A stretch of 24,424 nt of DNA. It comes from a virus. Shown piece by piece: positions 15,309 through 23,629 of this stretch. Below the pieces are notes generated by a model. The model ran no database searches, had not been told where the DNA came from, and saw only the letters and a list, made by a program, of their open reading frames with translations. The position numbers and the translations under genes are program-made. Where the stretch lies: positions 1-24,424 of the IMG/VR virus record IMGVR_UViG_3300017709_000032; one strand, 5' to 3'. Each line of letters opens with the position of its first letter. The first letter of the stretch is position 1.

Positions 15309-15691
15309 GGTGCTGCTGATACTGGGTTATAAACATATATATTGCCATTAGCAAGAGAATAGTAAGTTCCTCCTGCAGCAACAATTACATCATATACATA
15401 TCTACCTTCGTTTAAACTTCTAGTCGATGTTGAACCAAGTGAAAGTTTTATTTTACCATCATATGCACTAGTGAAACCAACAGTGAAGGATGTTGTAATC
15501 CCAAGTGTTGCTCCAACGGCAACGCTTTTAGACATTGCTGCTGATCCAGTATATCCAGTGAGATCAAATGCCGAGTTTGACGTTGTATAGACGTTTAGAT
15601 TTGCATTAAAATCTGAACCACCTTGAATAGTCAGATTTACTCCATATGGGACACCAGAGTCGGGGTCAAAAGTAATATTTTTAGATGGCAT
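15305..15691 (-). CDS. Small beta-rich virion structural protein (128 aa)
   Basis: A 128-residue protein beginning MPSKNITFDPDSGVPYGVNL. The pattern of an N-terminal beta strand (NLTIQGGSDFNANLNVYT), then FDLTGYTGSAAMSKS, then KIKLSLGSTSTRSLNEGRYV and YDVIVAAGGTYYSLANGN is one I recognise from small cyanophage structural proteins. It recalls the baseplate-upper-protein N-terminal (BppU_N-like) fold. It overlaps the preceding 60-residue gene by 11 nt and ends at the gp13 promoter element. A virion or baseplate accessory role is likely from position and fold pattern but not proven. Confidence 0.75.
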   Translation of the reverse strand: MPSKNITFDPDSGVPYGVNLTIQGGSDFNANLNVYTTSNSAFDLTGYTGSAAMSKSVAVGATLGITTSFTVGFTSAYDGKIKLSLGSTSTRSLNEGRYVYDVIVAAGGTYYSLANGNIYVYNPVSAAP

Positions 15692-15863
15692 CTGGAAGTC
15701 CTATTACTGACATTGTTTCTTGCTGTTTATAATAAAGTTTTGCAAAAGACTTTGCAATATTTTTTAACATATCGCGATCATTACAATTATCTATATCAGT
15801 TGCAATCTGTTGATATGCAAAACTTTTAGATAAATTTTTCAATTCAATTTGATCGGGATCCAT
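15681..15863 (-). CDS. Small helical hypothetical protein (60 aa)
   Basis: A 60-residue charged, helix-forming protein (MDPDQIELKNLSKSFAYQQI, then DNCNDRDMLKNIAKSFAKLY, then KQQETMSVIGL). Similar short proteins with the SFAY...CND..ML.NI.KS..KLY.KQQE pattern are, from memory, widespread beside structural genes in cyanophages, without known function. It overlaps the upstream 77-residue gene by 20 nt and the downstream 128-residue gene by 11 nt, which supports coupled translation and argues that it is real. Assembly chaperone is one possibility. Confidence 0.75.
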   Translation of the reverse strand: MDPDQIELKNLSKSFAYQQIATDIDNCNDRDMLKNIAKSFAKLYYKQQETMSVIGLPDAI

Positions 15864-16077
15864 TTAGTAACTCCTTTAGTAAAGATTTAATCTCGTCAAG
15901 TTCACCTTTTACATTAGCAAGGTCTTGCTCCATTGTATGTACTTTTTGATTCTTTTCATTCTTAACACTTTTAGTGGAAAGATACTGAGAATAATCTAAA
16001 CCATTTACATTAATAATTGCATTGGTTTCAGGATCTCTTGCGAGATCCTTATTTCCGTCCAGTTCGTAGAAATCCAT
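15844..16077 (-). CDS. Small coiled-coil hypothetical protein (77 aa)
   Basis: A 77-residue protein. Residues 1-35 read MDFYELDGNKDLARDPETNA and INVNGLDYSQYL, a pattern like small marine phage proteins in which a linear N-terminus precedes a coiled coil. Residues about 45-72 (TMEQDLANVKGELDEIKSLL) form a clear heptad region. It starts 1 nt after the stop of the 2514-residue gene and overlaps the next gene by 20 nt. A perfect 8-bp hairpin lies near its 5' end. Function unknown; trimer- or dimer-forming structural accessory is plausible. Confidence 0.75.
   Translation of the reverse strand: MDFYELDGNKDLARDPETNAIINVNGLDYSQYLSTKSVKNEKNQKVHTMEQDLANVKGELDEIKSLLKELLNGSRSN
16030..16049 (-). other. 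Perfect 8-bp hairpin with GCAA loop inside small gene
   Basis: The minus strand reads AGGATCTC-GCAA-GAGATCCT: an 8-bp perfect stem closed by a GNRA-type loop, about 28 nt inside the 77-residue gene and directly after the 7.5-kb structural gene. It codes for KDLARDP, so it is not an intergenic site, and no U-tract follows. The combination of perfect stem and stable loop in an AT-rich coding stretch suggests an RNA structural role (processing, 3'-end protection or translation control). Confidence 0.5.
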
Positions 16078-16078
16078 A

Positions 16079-19000
16079 TTATGCTAAAGCTATTACCCTC
16101 AAGTCCTTAATTCTAGGAACATAACACTGATTATTGGATGTTAGATTTAGTTTTACTCTGTAAGTTTTAAACGAAGGTAAATTATCGATAGAGAATGTAT
16201 ATTCTCTATAATCTACGAGAGCAGAATCATGAGCCAGAGTATTGGACTTAACTATGAATACATCTGGTTGACCGTTATTATTTTGCGGAGCAATTACCTG
16301 ACCTCTAGTATTAAGGTTAGAATAACCTGGGAATGGTGAGAAGGTTGGTTCAAATCCAGGTTCGTTTGTTACAGAGTAGAATGCTCTGATGTCCGCATCA
16401 ATATTGATATGAGCAGAAAGTATAATCTTGATAGAAGATGCTGAATTTTCTAATACAATTTCTTTAGAAATATATTGACATGCTGTGGGATCTTCTTCAA
16501 TACTATCTACTCTAGAATCAGTTGCATAGTTTGTAACAACATTATTTACTCTGTTTGATGTAAGTACAGCACTTACTCTCTGAGTATCAATGACAGGGGT
16601 AAGTCTTGTATCAACAGTGTTCAAGAACATCCTCATGTTCATTGATTTAGACCCAGGAACTGTAGTTAAGTTTGCATCTTCATTAATTTTAGATGCAATC
16701 ATTCTTGGAGAATCAAAATAATTCTTCTGATTGATAATGATATCACTAAATCCTGCATTTAAGAAAGGAACTTCTGTTCCACTGAAACTCGTAGATGTGG
16801 TAGTCCTTAGTTCAGCATTAATAGTTGTTCCAGGGACTGTCATATTATGTACATTAGGAGTAATCAGTTCAAATGGCATATTCTGAGTTGCTCTAACCTT
16901 TGTACCACCTGTGGATTTAGAGCGATTGAGGAATAACTGAGGGAATCCAACATCAGTATTTCTAGCAGTTCCAGTGTTCCCACTCACGTCGAGTTTAATT
17001 TTATAAGAATCGAATGTGAATGGATCAGATTCCGTTACATCTGCTAGAGAATGCGTCTTGTTAATTCTGTCAAGACTTACACCAGACAATTCATATTTAA
17101 ATACAGGAGTTCCTGCTGGATACGATTTTGGATTACGACCTCTTACAATATTTCCACCAATAGTATTTCCAGTTACATTAGTGTATGTGATTATTTCATC
17201 ACCAATAAGAAGTAGACCTGAGTTAGTTGTTCCAACTCCAACATTTTCAAATGTAGCAAATGTTGCACCAAGTCCAACCGTGAGACCTGATGTAGAGTCT
17301 GATGGATACGCTACAGAGAGTGTTGTTGGTTTGATGTCAGGTTTTACTCCAGAAAGTCTAACATCATTTTCAGTGAAATACATTCCATGGTTTTGATGAC
17401 TAATATTCATGTGCAGACCATCGTTAATAGTAACAATAGATGCAATTTGAACATCTCCTCCTGGAGCACCTGGAAGATCGTTATTTAATGTCTTGGCAAC
17501 TCCAACACTATCGAAGTAGTTCATTGACTTACCACCACCAACAACAAAATTACCTTGAACATTATCAAGAATAAGTTCGTTTGTAACTCCTATTCCAGTT
17601 ATAGTGAGTTTGGCGTCTCTACCGATAGTGGCAATGCCGATAGTAGAAATTCCAAGGACATCTCCAACTACATAACCAGAACCTCCCGCAGTAATGGTTG
17701 CTCCAGAAGCAACGATACCACCATTAAGGACACTAATTTCTGCAGTTGCACCTCTACCACTACCCGTCAGTGTGATGAGGTTGACCCCAGCGAACGTATG
17801 AGAACCATCAGCAGGCGTATAACCTATACCAGGGTTAGATACGCTAAGAGTCCCTGTCACGGATCCAGCAGTGCCTACAAGGTCTCCTGTAGCGTTGGTT
17901 CCATCTTGGAAGAATGTATTTCCAATTTGATATCCAGAGTCTCCAACAGTTGTTCCCAGACCAACTCTGATTTTTTTAGATGAGATTGAAATAGGATCGG
18001 GAAGTAACTTAGCAATCTGAGCATTTCCTTGCGTGAGTTCTGGACTGTAGAACTCAACACTTCCACTTTCTATGAAATCTGCTCTATACAAAGTAAATTT
18101 AAGATCTTCCCACTGACTTGGTTCCCAAGTGGTATTATTTTGAGATTTGAATAGTGAACCAAGATATGGTTGGTTGGAGATAAACGTGTCAGTTAATAAA
18201 TCATTTTCACCAATTCTAGAAATATATACAGTATACTTAGTAGAGTTGGATGCTAAACATATCGCATATTCTTTACCACCTTCAACATAAACAGGTGATT
18301 TAAATTGAACGTTTGTAGCAATAGATCCGTCAGAAGAAGTTTCAATATCAGATGGGTCTAAAACAATCTCAGAACCAGGAAGAATTTTAGTGGTTGGGAG
18401 ACCATTGTCCATAGATCTCAGTTGGAAAACAACTGGGACATCCAAATCATCAACTGTTCTGAAGAACACATCACAACTGGTTAAAAAGCAACCAGTTTCG
18501 TCTTCAACTAAGAAAGATTGTGCAAGTGGGTCATACCAAGTAATGATTGTTTGAGTTCTTTGTTGCGTACTGACTACATTAGAGTTAACTACTTGTGTAC
18601 CAAGAGTTTGCTCCACGTTTCTATCTTGGAATTCTCTTCTTTGTTCTATCCTTGCGTTTCTAATAGAAAGGATATTTTCTTGAACAGTTTCTAAAGTACC
18701 AGTAGAAGTAAATGCTTCTTCTGCAATAGTAGATGCTAAATCCTGATTGTTATCAATATCATTTACTAGAGTAAATGTTTTTGTTCCTGTTTCAAATTTA
18801 GGGAAGTTGACATTATTTGGATCAGCAATAAAAAGGCTACCAATAATAGTAGATGACAAATCAGCAATGAGTCTTACATCATCTAAGGTGGCTTGTGCTC
18901 CACTTGTTTCTCCAACAAACGTCATTCCTGTCTGAACATGCCCAAAATAACTACCTTGGGGTTGTTCCGAAAGAGAAAGAGTGTCAACATTTAAAATTGT

Positions 19001-22000
19001 TGATGTTGATGAATATGAATTTGCAAGTGGACGATTAGTATAAGGATTTTCGCGGAAAGTTTTTGTTGGGCTATCGTAAGCGCCCTCTCTATGATTTGAC
19101 TGAGCAACTCTAAAGGTAATTCTAGGAGAAGTCTCATTAGATTCTTCAGAAAGACCTGTTCTTACGATTGATCCAGTTACAGTTTCTCCAACTTGGAATG
19201 TTCCACTATTCATGGAAATTTCAAGTAGTTTGGGTACACAATACTTAGTAACATCTACCCCATCAAAGAATGCATACAATCTTGTAAGGGGTTTCATTTT
19301 TTTAGAAACAAATTCAATGTTTCTAGATCTCATATTTGCAATCAAATCTCTACTGATAGTTCTGTCTCCTAGAGAATTGGTATCAAATTGTTCAGTAACA
19401 ATAGTTCTAGAACCATTTCTAGATTGAACACCACTTTGAACTCTACTTACAATAGTTTCTTCTATAACCTGATCAGTAACGGTTCTGGTGTTTGTTCTTC
19501 GTCTGGATCTATTACCAGGTCCTTGACGATGAATGGTGTCTGGTCCATTATTAAGAACTCTTCTCCTGGTGGTAGTTTCATCTGTAATGCCACCCCAGTT
19601 AGTTTCCCAAGAATCCCAAAGAATTGGACCAAACCCAGTTTGAGGGTCAACTTCCCCGTTTGCTACAAGTGCATCAAAAGTTTCATTATAGTCACCTTCT
19701 TGCACGATAGTTTTTGCTTCTAAACGAGTTGTATCCACCCAACTATCAGTTGATGGAGTTAACTCCATGGTTCCATTCCAGAAACTAATAAGGAATGGAG
19801 TAACACTTTCAGTTCTAGTTGCAAATGCTTGAGTAATATATTCAACTTCAGCATAATCAAGAGTTAGGACATCATCTCCTTTTCTTACATTGTTACCCTC
19901 AATAGCAGCAACACTAGAATCTGCATTAGGGTCTCTGTCAACAACAGGACCAAGAATCATGTCAACCGAATTGGTATAATGTTTTGGTCTAAGTTCGTTA
20001 TACTTTATATCAAGAGAATTCTTAATATCAAAACTATCATCTTGAGTTTGGAATCCAGAGAAATTGTCTACGAAGAATCCTGATTTAAATCTGTTTAAAC
20101 CTTCAGAATCAGAAACAAATAAGTTTGCAGTTTCTTTCTCCAATAAAGAAAGAGTAGTATAATATTCAAGACTTCTAATTCTATCTTCAAGTCTTTTGAT
20201 ATCCTGCATACGATATCTCTTATGCTGGTTAAATGCTAGTTTTGCGTCACTAACATTAAAGAGATATGGGGGTAATTCTATAGTACAAATTTCAATTGCA
20301 TCATCAATAGGGTTTGGGTTTACCGGATCATCAGAAGGAGTTCCATAAACAACCTGAAATCTTCCATCTTTGGAGAGGAAAACTCTATCAATTCTTCCTT
20401 GATAATAATCAACATCAGCAGTAATAGCTTCGTCAGACGCTAAAATATGCTGAACCGATTGTCCTGCCCCATTAAAAACTCTCCCTGCAAACTCTAATGG
20501 AGATCTAACATTTTCGGCAACACTATATTCGGAAACTCTTGGTCTTAAATCAATAATATCACTGGTTCTATATCCATTAACTGTTTTGATTTCTTCAGAA
20601 TAATCAAAGTTTCTATAAGAATCTACAGTTACAATATCACCATTATCAGTTGTATCAAAATACGCAGAGGTAAAGTAAACCTTTAACTGGTTTACTGGTG
20701 CGCTGCTCTTTACTTTTCTTTTTATAGATCCATAAGAATAAAGAGTTTCTTCTTGACCAGTTCTGAATGTGTAGTTTGAAGAAATATTGAAACTAGGTGT
20801 GGTTAAAACAGAAACTCTAGCATTAATATTAGACTCATCAAATTCAATAGTTTCGCCCTCAATGAGCACAGATTCATTTTTATAGATAAGAGAAATTGTA
20901 GATGCATCTACAATTTCAGCAACTATTGCTACAGCACCACTAGTTTGACCAACTATTCTTTCACCGATTAACATATCGGATGTAGTTGTAGAAGGACTAA
21001 TGATGTTAAGAAGGGATACCTTAGGAGCAGAAGCGGTACTTGTATCTGCAGATTCAAAGATTCCTTGAATTGAGATAATGTCTGGAGAATTTAGCGAAAT
21101 TAATTGGTCTTCAACTCTAGTTCCATATGGATAGTTTCCGTAAGTAAGACCATTATTAAGCGTAGTGGTTCCAATTCCAGATCCCTGAAGTCTAGATTTA
21201 TCAACAATGATAGATTTTACTCTATCTTTAATTTTTACTTTAGACGTTGGATTTGTCTTTCTTAGAGTGGCAATCAGGGTTGCTCCACTATTATCAGTTC
21301 CAAGATTTCTAATCTGTAAAGATTTTCCATCTGACGATAGTTCAAATCTATCTGAACTAAGTTGTTCAGTTTTTCCATCGGATCTGATAAGAACATATCT
21401 CTCATCATCAAAAGGAAGGAAAGTTTCATTAGTTCCCGCTTCAGCCGCAACAGAGAGTTGTTCAGATGCAATGTCAACACTAATAGTTTTTCTAATAGTA
21501 ATAACAGATTCAGCAATATCTACTGCTGATACGTTTGGTTTTGGTAAAAGAGTGTATAAAGTATTATCAGAAGATTTGGAAAGTTCTGTGTTGAGAACTT
21601 GTAGATCCGTAACATTTAAGGTCGTTGCAGGTAAGAATCCACTTGCAATTCCAGAAACAGTAGCAACGCCTTCAATACTAACAGTTGCAGTGCCAACACC
21701 AGTAACTCTGGCGATAATTGGGTCCTCAGTTAGTCCTGGAGTAGTATCAGTATACCTAACTAAATCATTTTCTTTGATAACTGTTCCGGGAAACAGTTGA
21801 TTTGGAGCAGTAATCGTGCTAACTCCACCAGACTTGGGACTAATGGTAGCAATACCAACTGTAAACTTATTGGATTGGAGTATATTTGCACTGAAAGTAT
21901 TAACTCCAGTGATTCCATCAGCAAGATCTAAGGTGTTTGAAGAACCATATACAGATTTTACGTTAGAAATTTTATTTTCAGTAACTGCAATAGCAATTCT

Positions 22001-23623
22001 TCCATCTTCAAGTCCATTAAAAGAGAGTCTTTCATTAGCAACAAAAGTTCCCTTACTATCATATACAGTAACAGCAGTTCCTGCACTTACAGGGTGTCTT
22101 AAAAAACCAGTAGCACCACTAGAATTTCCTTTTACAAAAGTGGGAACAGTTAGAGTGTGTGACTGATTTAAAGCAATTTCAGTTGTTGTCTGTACATCAT
22201 ACAGTGACAAATCCCACTGATTTGTATTTGCATTAGATACACTGTAAGATCCAGATTCAAGTCTAAAGTCATATACTCTTGCAAGACCAATTTCTTTTCC
22301 TGGAGCACTTTCAGAGTTAACTCCAACTCTTTGATCTCGTAAACTTACAACGAAAGTATTACCAACTCCAACTGTAGGTGCTCTATAAACACTATTAATT
22401 TTGAAAGTTGCACCTGTATTATAAATGAAATTTTGATTTTCTAAAGTTTTTGTAGTTCTTGGTTTATCTACGTCAATATATGTTGTATTAAGAGTTTCAA
22501 TTTCATACCCTTTTACATATGCTTTTCCAGGGGAGAGTTTGTAAAGAGCAAGATTATCAGTAGGAGTTACTCCTCCGGGAGTAAATTGACCTGCATTAAA
22601 TATTCCATTGTTTCCAACTTGATTGTTTAGTGCCTCTGCAACAGAAACATCAAATGGTTTTACATAATAATGTCCAGACTCATCGAAAGTTCTTCTTGCC
22701 AGAATATCAGTCCAGTCTTTGTTATGATATCCACCTGCCAGATTTGTCTTTAAAGTGGCAGTTTGGATAACTCCATTAATTACAGTTGCAAGTAGAATAA
22801 AATTATCATCATTAAAGTCATCTAAAGGTTTTTTGAATAAACTTGCACTAACTCTAAGTCTGTCTGCACCAGGAGCAGCATAGTTATTAAATCCTTGAGA
22901 ATTATCATTAAGAGATTCATCTAAATCTGCAGTAACGATTTCCTCATCAACGAAAAAACCAATCCTATAACTTGGAGTATTGTTATATTGATCAAGAACT
23001 AAAGTTTCTCTATTAACATTAACAAAACTACCCCTAATAAAGTAAACACCATTCTCTACAGAAAAAGCAGATCCAGTTGCAGCAGCATTAGATGCTATAG
23101 TGCTCGCAAAAGCAGATCCAACAGGAATAGTCGTATTACCAAGCAATCCCGAAATAATAACTTCATTGCAAGTTAATGTTTCTGCATCAAAAAATGTTTG
23201 GGTTTGATTGTTTGTTGTACTAGAACCCAAATAATTAATATAAAGGGTTATATTTCCATTCTCAGAATCTTCAGGTAGTATAATACTATCAACAACAGCA
23301 GTTACACCAGATCTAACTCCAGTGATTTTTGTTCCGACTAACTGATCTACATACGCAGATACAGGAACCCCTTGAAAATTATTATCTAATTGAATTGCGT
23401 AATATAATCTAGTATATGCAGTGTTTCCAGGAATTACTTTAGCACCTTCTTTAAAAAAGTGCTGTCCAAATTTTTCAATTTGATTTTGCAGTATAGACTG
23501 AAGAGATGTTAACTCTCTTGCCTGAACAGGATATCCAGGTTTGAATAATACCTTATGGTAATCGTTAGCGGGATCAAAATCGTCAAAATATGGCGCTACG
23601 TTGAGATTCGTTTGTTGAGGCAT
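16079..23623 (-). CDS. Giant DUF4815-type virion structural protein (2514 aa)
   Basis: The largest gene here. Residues 1-70 (FDPANDYHKVLFKPGYPVQA, RELTSLQSILQNQIEKFGQH, FFKEGAKVIPGN) match the DUF4815 N-terminus found in large cyanophage structural proteins. The middle is beta-rich with helical stretches (KRLEDRIRSLEYYTTLSLLE). Residues about 1348-1408 are an Arg-rich, probably exposed segment. Near 1700 DPLAQSFLVEDETGC begins another beta domain. Repeated small modules occur: SGVTA/SGATG-type units (about 97, 497, 890, 1480), GxGYT-type units (about 1930 and 1980), and an IGDEIITYTNVTGN unit (about 2137-2177). It lies between gp8 and the gp13 cluster where T4 has gp9-gp12 and fibritin, so a baseplate/peripheral tail role is likely. 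The first ATG after gp8 is used, 6 nt below its stop; the ribosome site is weak. It ends LRVIALA. Confidence 0.88.
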   Translation of the reverse strand: MPQQTNLNVAPYFDDFDPANDYHKVLFKPGYPVQARELTSLQSILQNQIEKFGQHFFKEGAKVIPGNTAYTRLYYAIQLDNNFQGVPVSAYVDQLVGTKITGVRSGVTAVVDSIILPEDSENGNITLYINYLGSSTTNNQTQTFFDAETLTCNEVIISGLLGNTTIPVGSAFASTIASNAAATGSAFSVENGVYFIRGSFVNVNRETLVLDQYNNTPSYRIGFFVDEEIVTADLDESLNDNSQGFNNYAAPGADRLRVSASLFKKPLDDFNDDNFILLATVINGVIQTATLKTNLAGGYHNKDWTDILARRTFDESGHYYVKPFDVSVAEALNNQVGNNGIFNAGQFTPGGVTPTDNLALYKLSPGKAYVKGYEIETLNTTYIDVDKPRTTKTLENQNFIYNTGATFKINSVYRAPTVGVGNTFVVSLRDQRVGVNSESAPGKEIGLARVYDFRLESGSYSVSNANTNQWDLSLYDVQTTTEIALNQSHTLTVPTFVKGNSSGATGFLRHPVSAGTAVTVYDSKGTFVANERLSFNGLEDGRIAIAVTENKISNVKSVYGSSNTLDLADGITGVNTFSANILQSNKFTVGIATISPKSGGVSTITAPNQLFPGTVIKENDLVRYTDTTPGLTEDPIIARVTGVGTATVSIEGVATVSGIASGFLPATTLNVTDLQVLNTELSKSSDNTLYTLLPKPNVSAVDIAESVITIRKTISVDIASEQLSVAAEAGTNETFLPFDDERYVLIRSDGKTEQLSSDRFELSSDGKSLQIRNLGTDNSGATLIATLRKTNPTSKVKIKDRVKSIIVDKSRLQGSGIGTTTLNNGLTYGNYPYGTRVEDQLISLNSPDIISIQGIFESADTSTASAPKVSLLNIISPSTTTSDMLIGERIVGQTSGAVAIVAEIVDASTISLIYKNESVLIEGETIEFDESNINARVSVLTTPSFNISSNYTFRTGQEETLYSYGSIKRKVKSSAPVNQLKVYFTSAYFDTTDNGDIVTVDSYRNFDYSEEIKTVNGYRTSDIIDLRPRVSEYSVAENVRSPLEFAGRVFNGAGQSVQHILASDEAITADVDYYQGRIDRVFLSKDGRFQVVYGTPSDDPVNPNPIDDAIEICTIELPPYLFNVSDAKLAFNQHKRYRMQDIKRLEDRIRSLEYYTTLSLLEKETANLFVSDSEGLNRFKSGFFVDNFSGFQTQDDSFDIKNSLDIKYNELRPKHYTNSVDMILGPVVDRDPNADSSVAAIEGNNVRKGDDVLTLDYAEVEYITQAFATRTESVTPFLISFWNGTMELTPSTDSWVDTTRLEAKTIVQEGDYNETFDALVANGEVDPQTGFGPILWDSWETNWGGITDETTTRRRVLNNGPDTIHRQGPGNRSRRRTNTRTVTDQVIEETIVSRVQSGVQSRNGSRTIVTEQFDTNSLGDRTISRDLIANMRSRNIEFVSKKMKPLTRLYAFFDGVDVTKYCVPKLLEISMNSGTFQVGETVTGSIVRTGLSEESNETSPRITFRVAQSNHREGAYDSPTKTFRENPYTNRPLANSYSSTSTILNVDTLSLSEQPQGSYFGHVQTGMTFVGETSGAQATLDDVRLIADLSSTIIGSLFIADPNNVNFPKFETGTKTFTLVNDIDNNQDLASTIAEEAFTSTGTLETVQENILSIRNARIEQRREFQDRNVEQTLGTQVVNSNVVSTQQRTQTIITWYDPLAQSFLVEDETGCFLTSCDVFFRTVDDLDVPVVFQLRSMDNGLPTTKILPGSEIVLDPSDIETSSDGSIATNVQFKSPVYVEGGKEYAICLASNSTKYTVYISRIGENDLLTDTFISNQPYLGSLFKSQNNTTWEPSQWEDLKFTLYRADFIESGSVEFYSPELTQGNAQIAKLLPDPISISSKKIRVGLGTTVGDSGYQIGNTFFQDGTNATGDLVGTAGSVTGTLSVSNPGIGYTPADGSHTFAGVNLITLTGSGRGATAEISVLNGGIVASGATITAGGSGYVVGDVLGISTIGIATIGRDAKLTITGIGVTNELILDNVQGNFVVGGGKSMNYFDSVGVAKTLNNDLPGAPGGDVQIASIVTINDGLHMNISHQNHGMYFTENDVRLSGVKPDIKPTTLSVAYPSDSTSGLTVGLGATFATFENVGVGTTNSGLLLIGDEIITYTNVTGNTIGGNIVRGRNPKSYPAGTPVFKYELSGVSLDRINKTHSLADVTESDPFTFDSYKIKLDVSGNTGTARNTDVGFPQLFLNRSKSTGGTKVRATQNMPFELITPNVHNMTVPGTTINAELRTTTSTSFSGTEVPFLNAGFSDIIINQKNYFDSPRMIASKINEDANLTTVPGSKSMNMRMFLNTVDTRLTPVIDTQRVSAVLTSNRVNNVVTNYATDSRVDSIEEDPTACQYISKEIVLENSASSIKIILSAHINIDADIRAFYSVTNEPGFEPTFSPFPGYSNLNTRGQVIAPQNNNGQPDVFIVKSNTLAHDSALVDYREYTFSIDNLPSFKTYRVKLNLTSNNQCYVPRIKDLRVIALA

Positions 23624-23629
23624 AATTCT

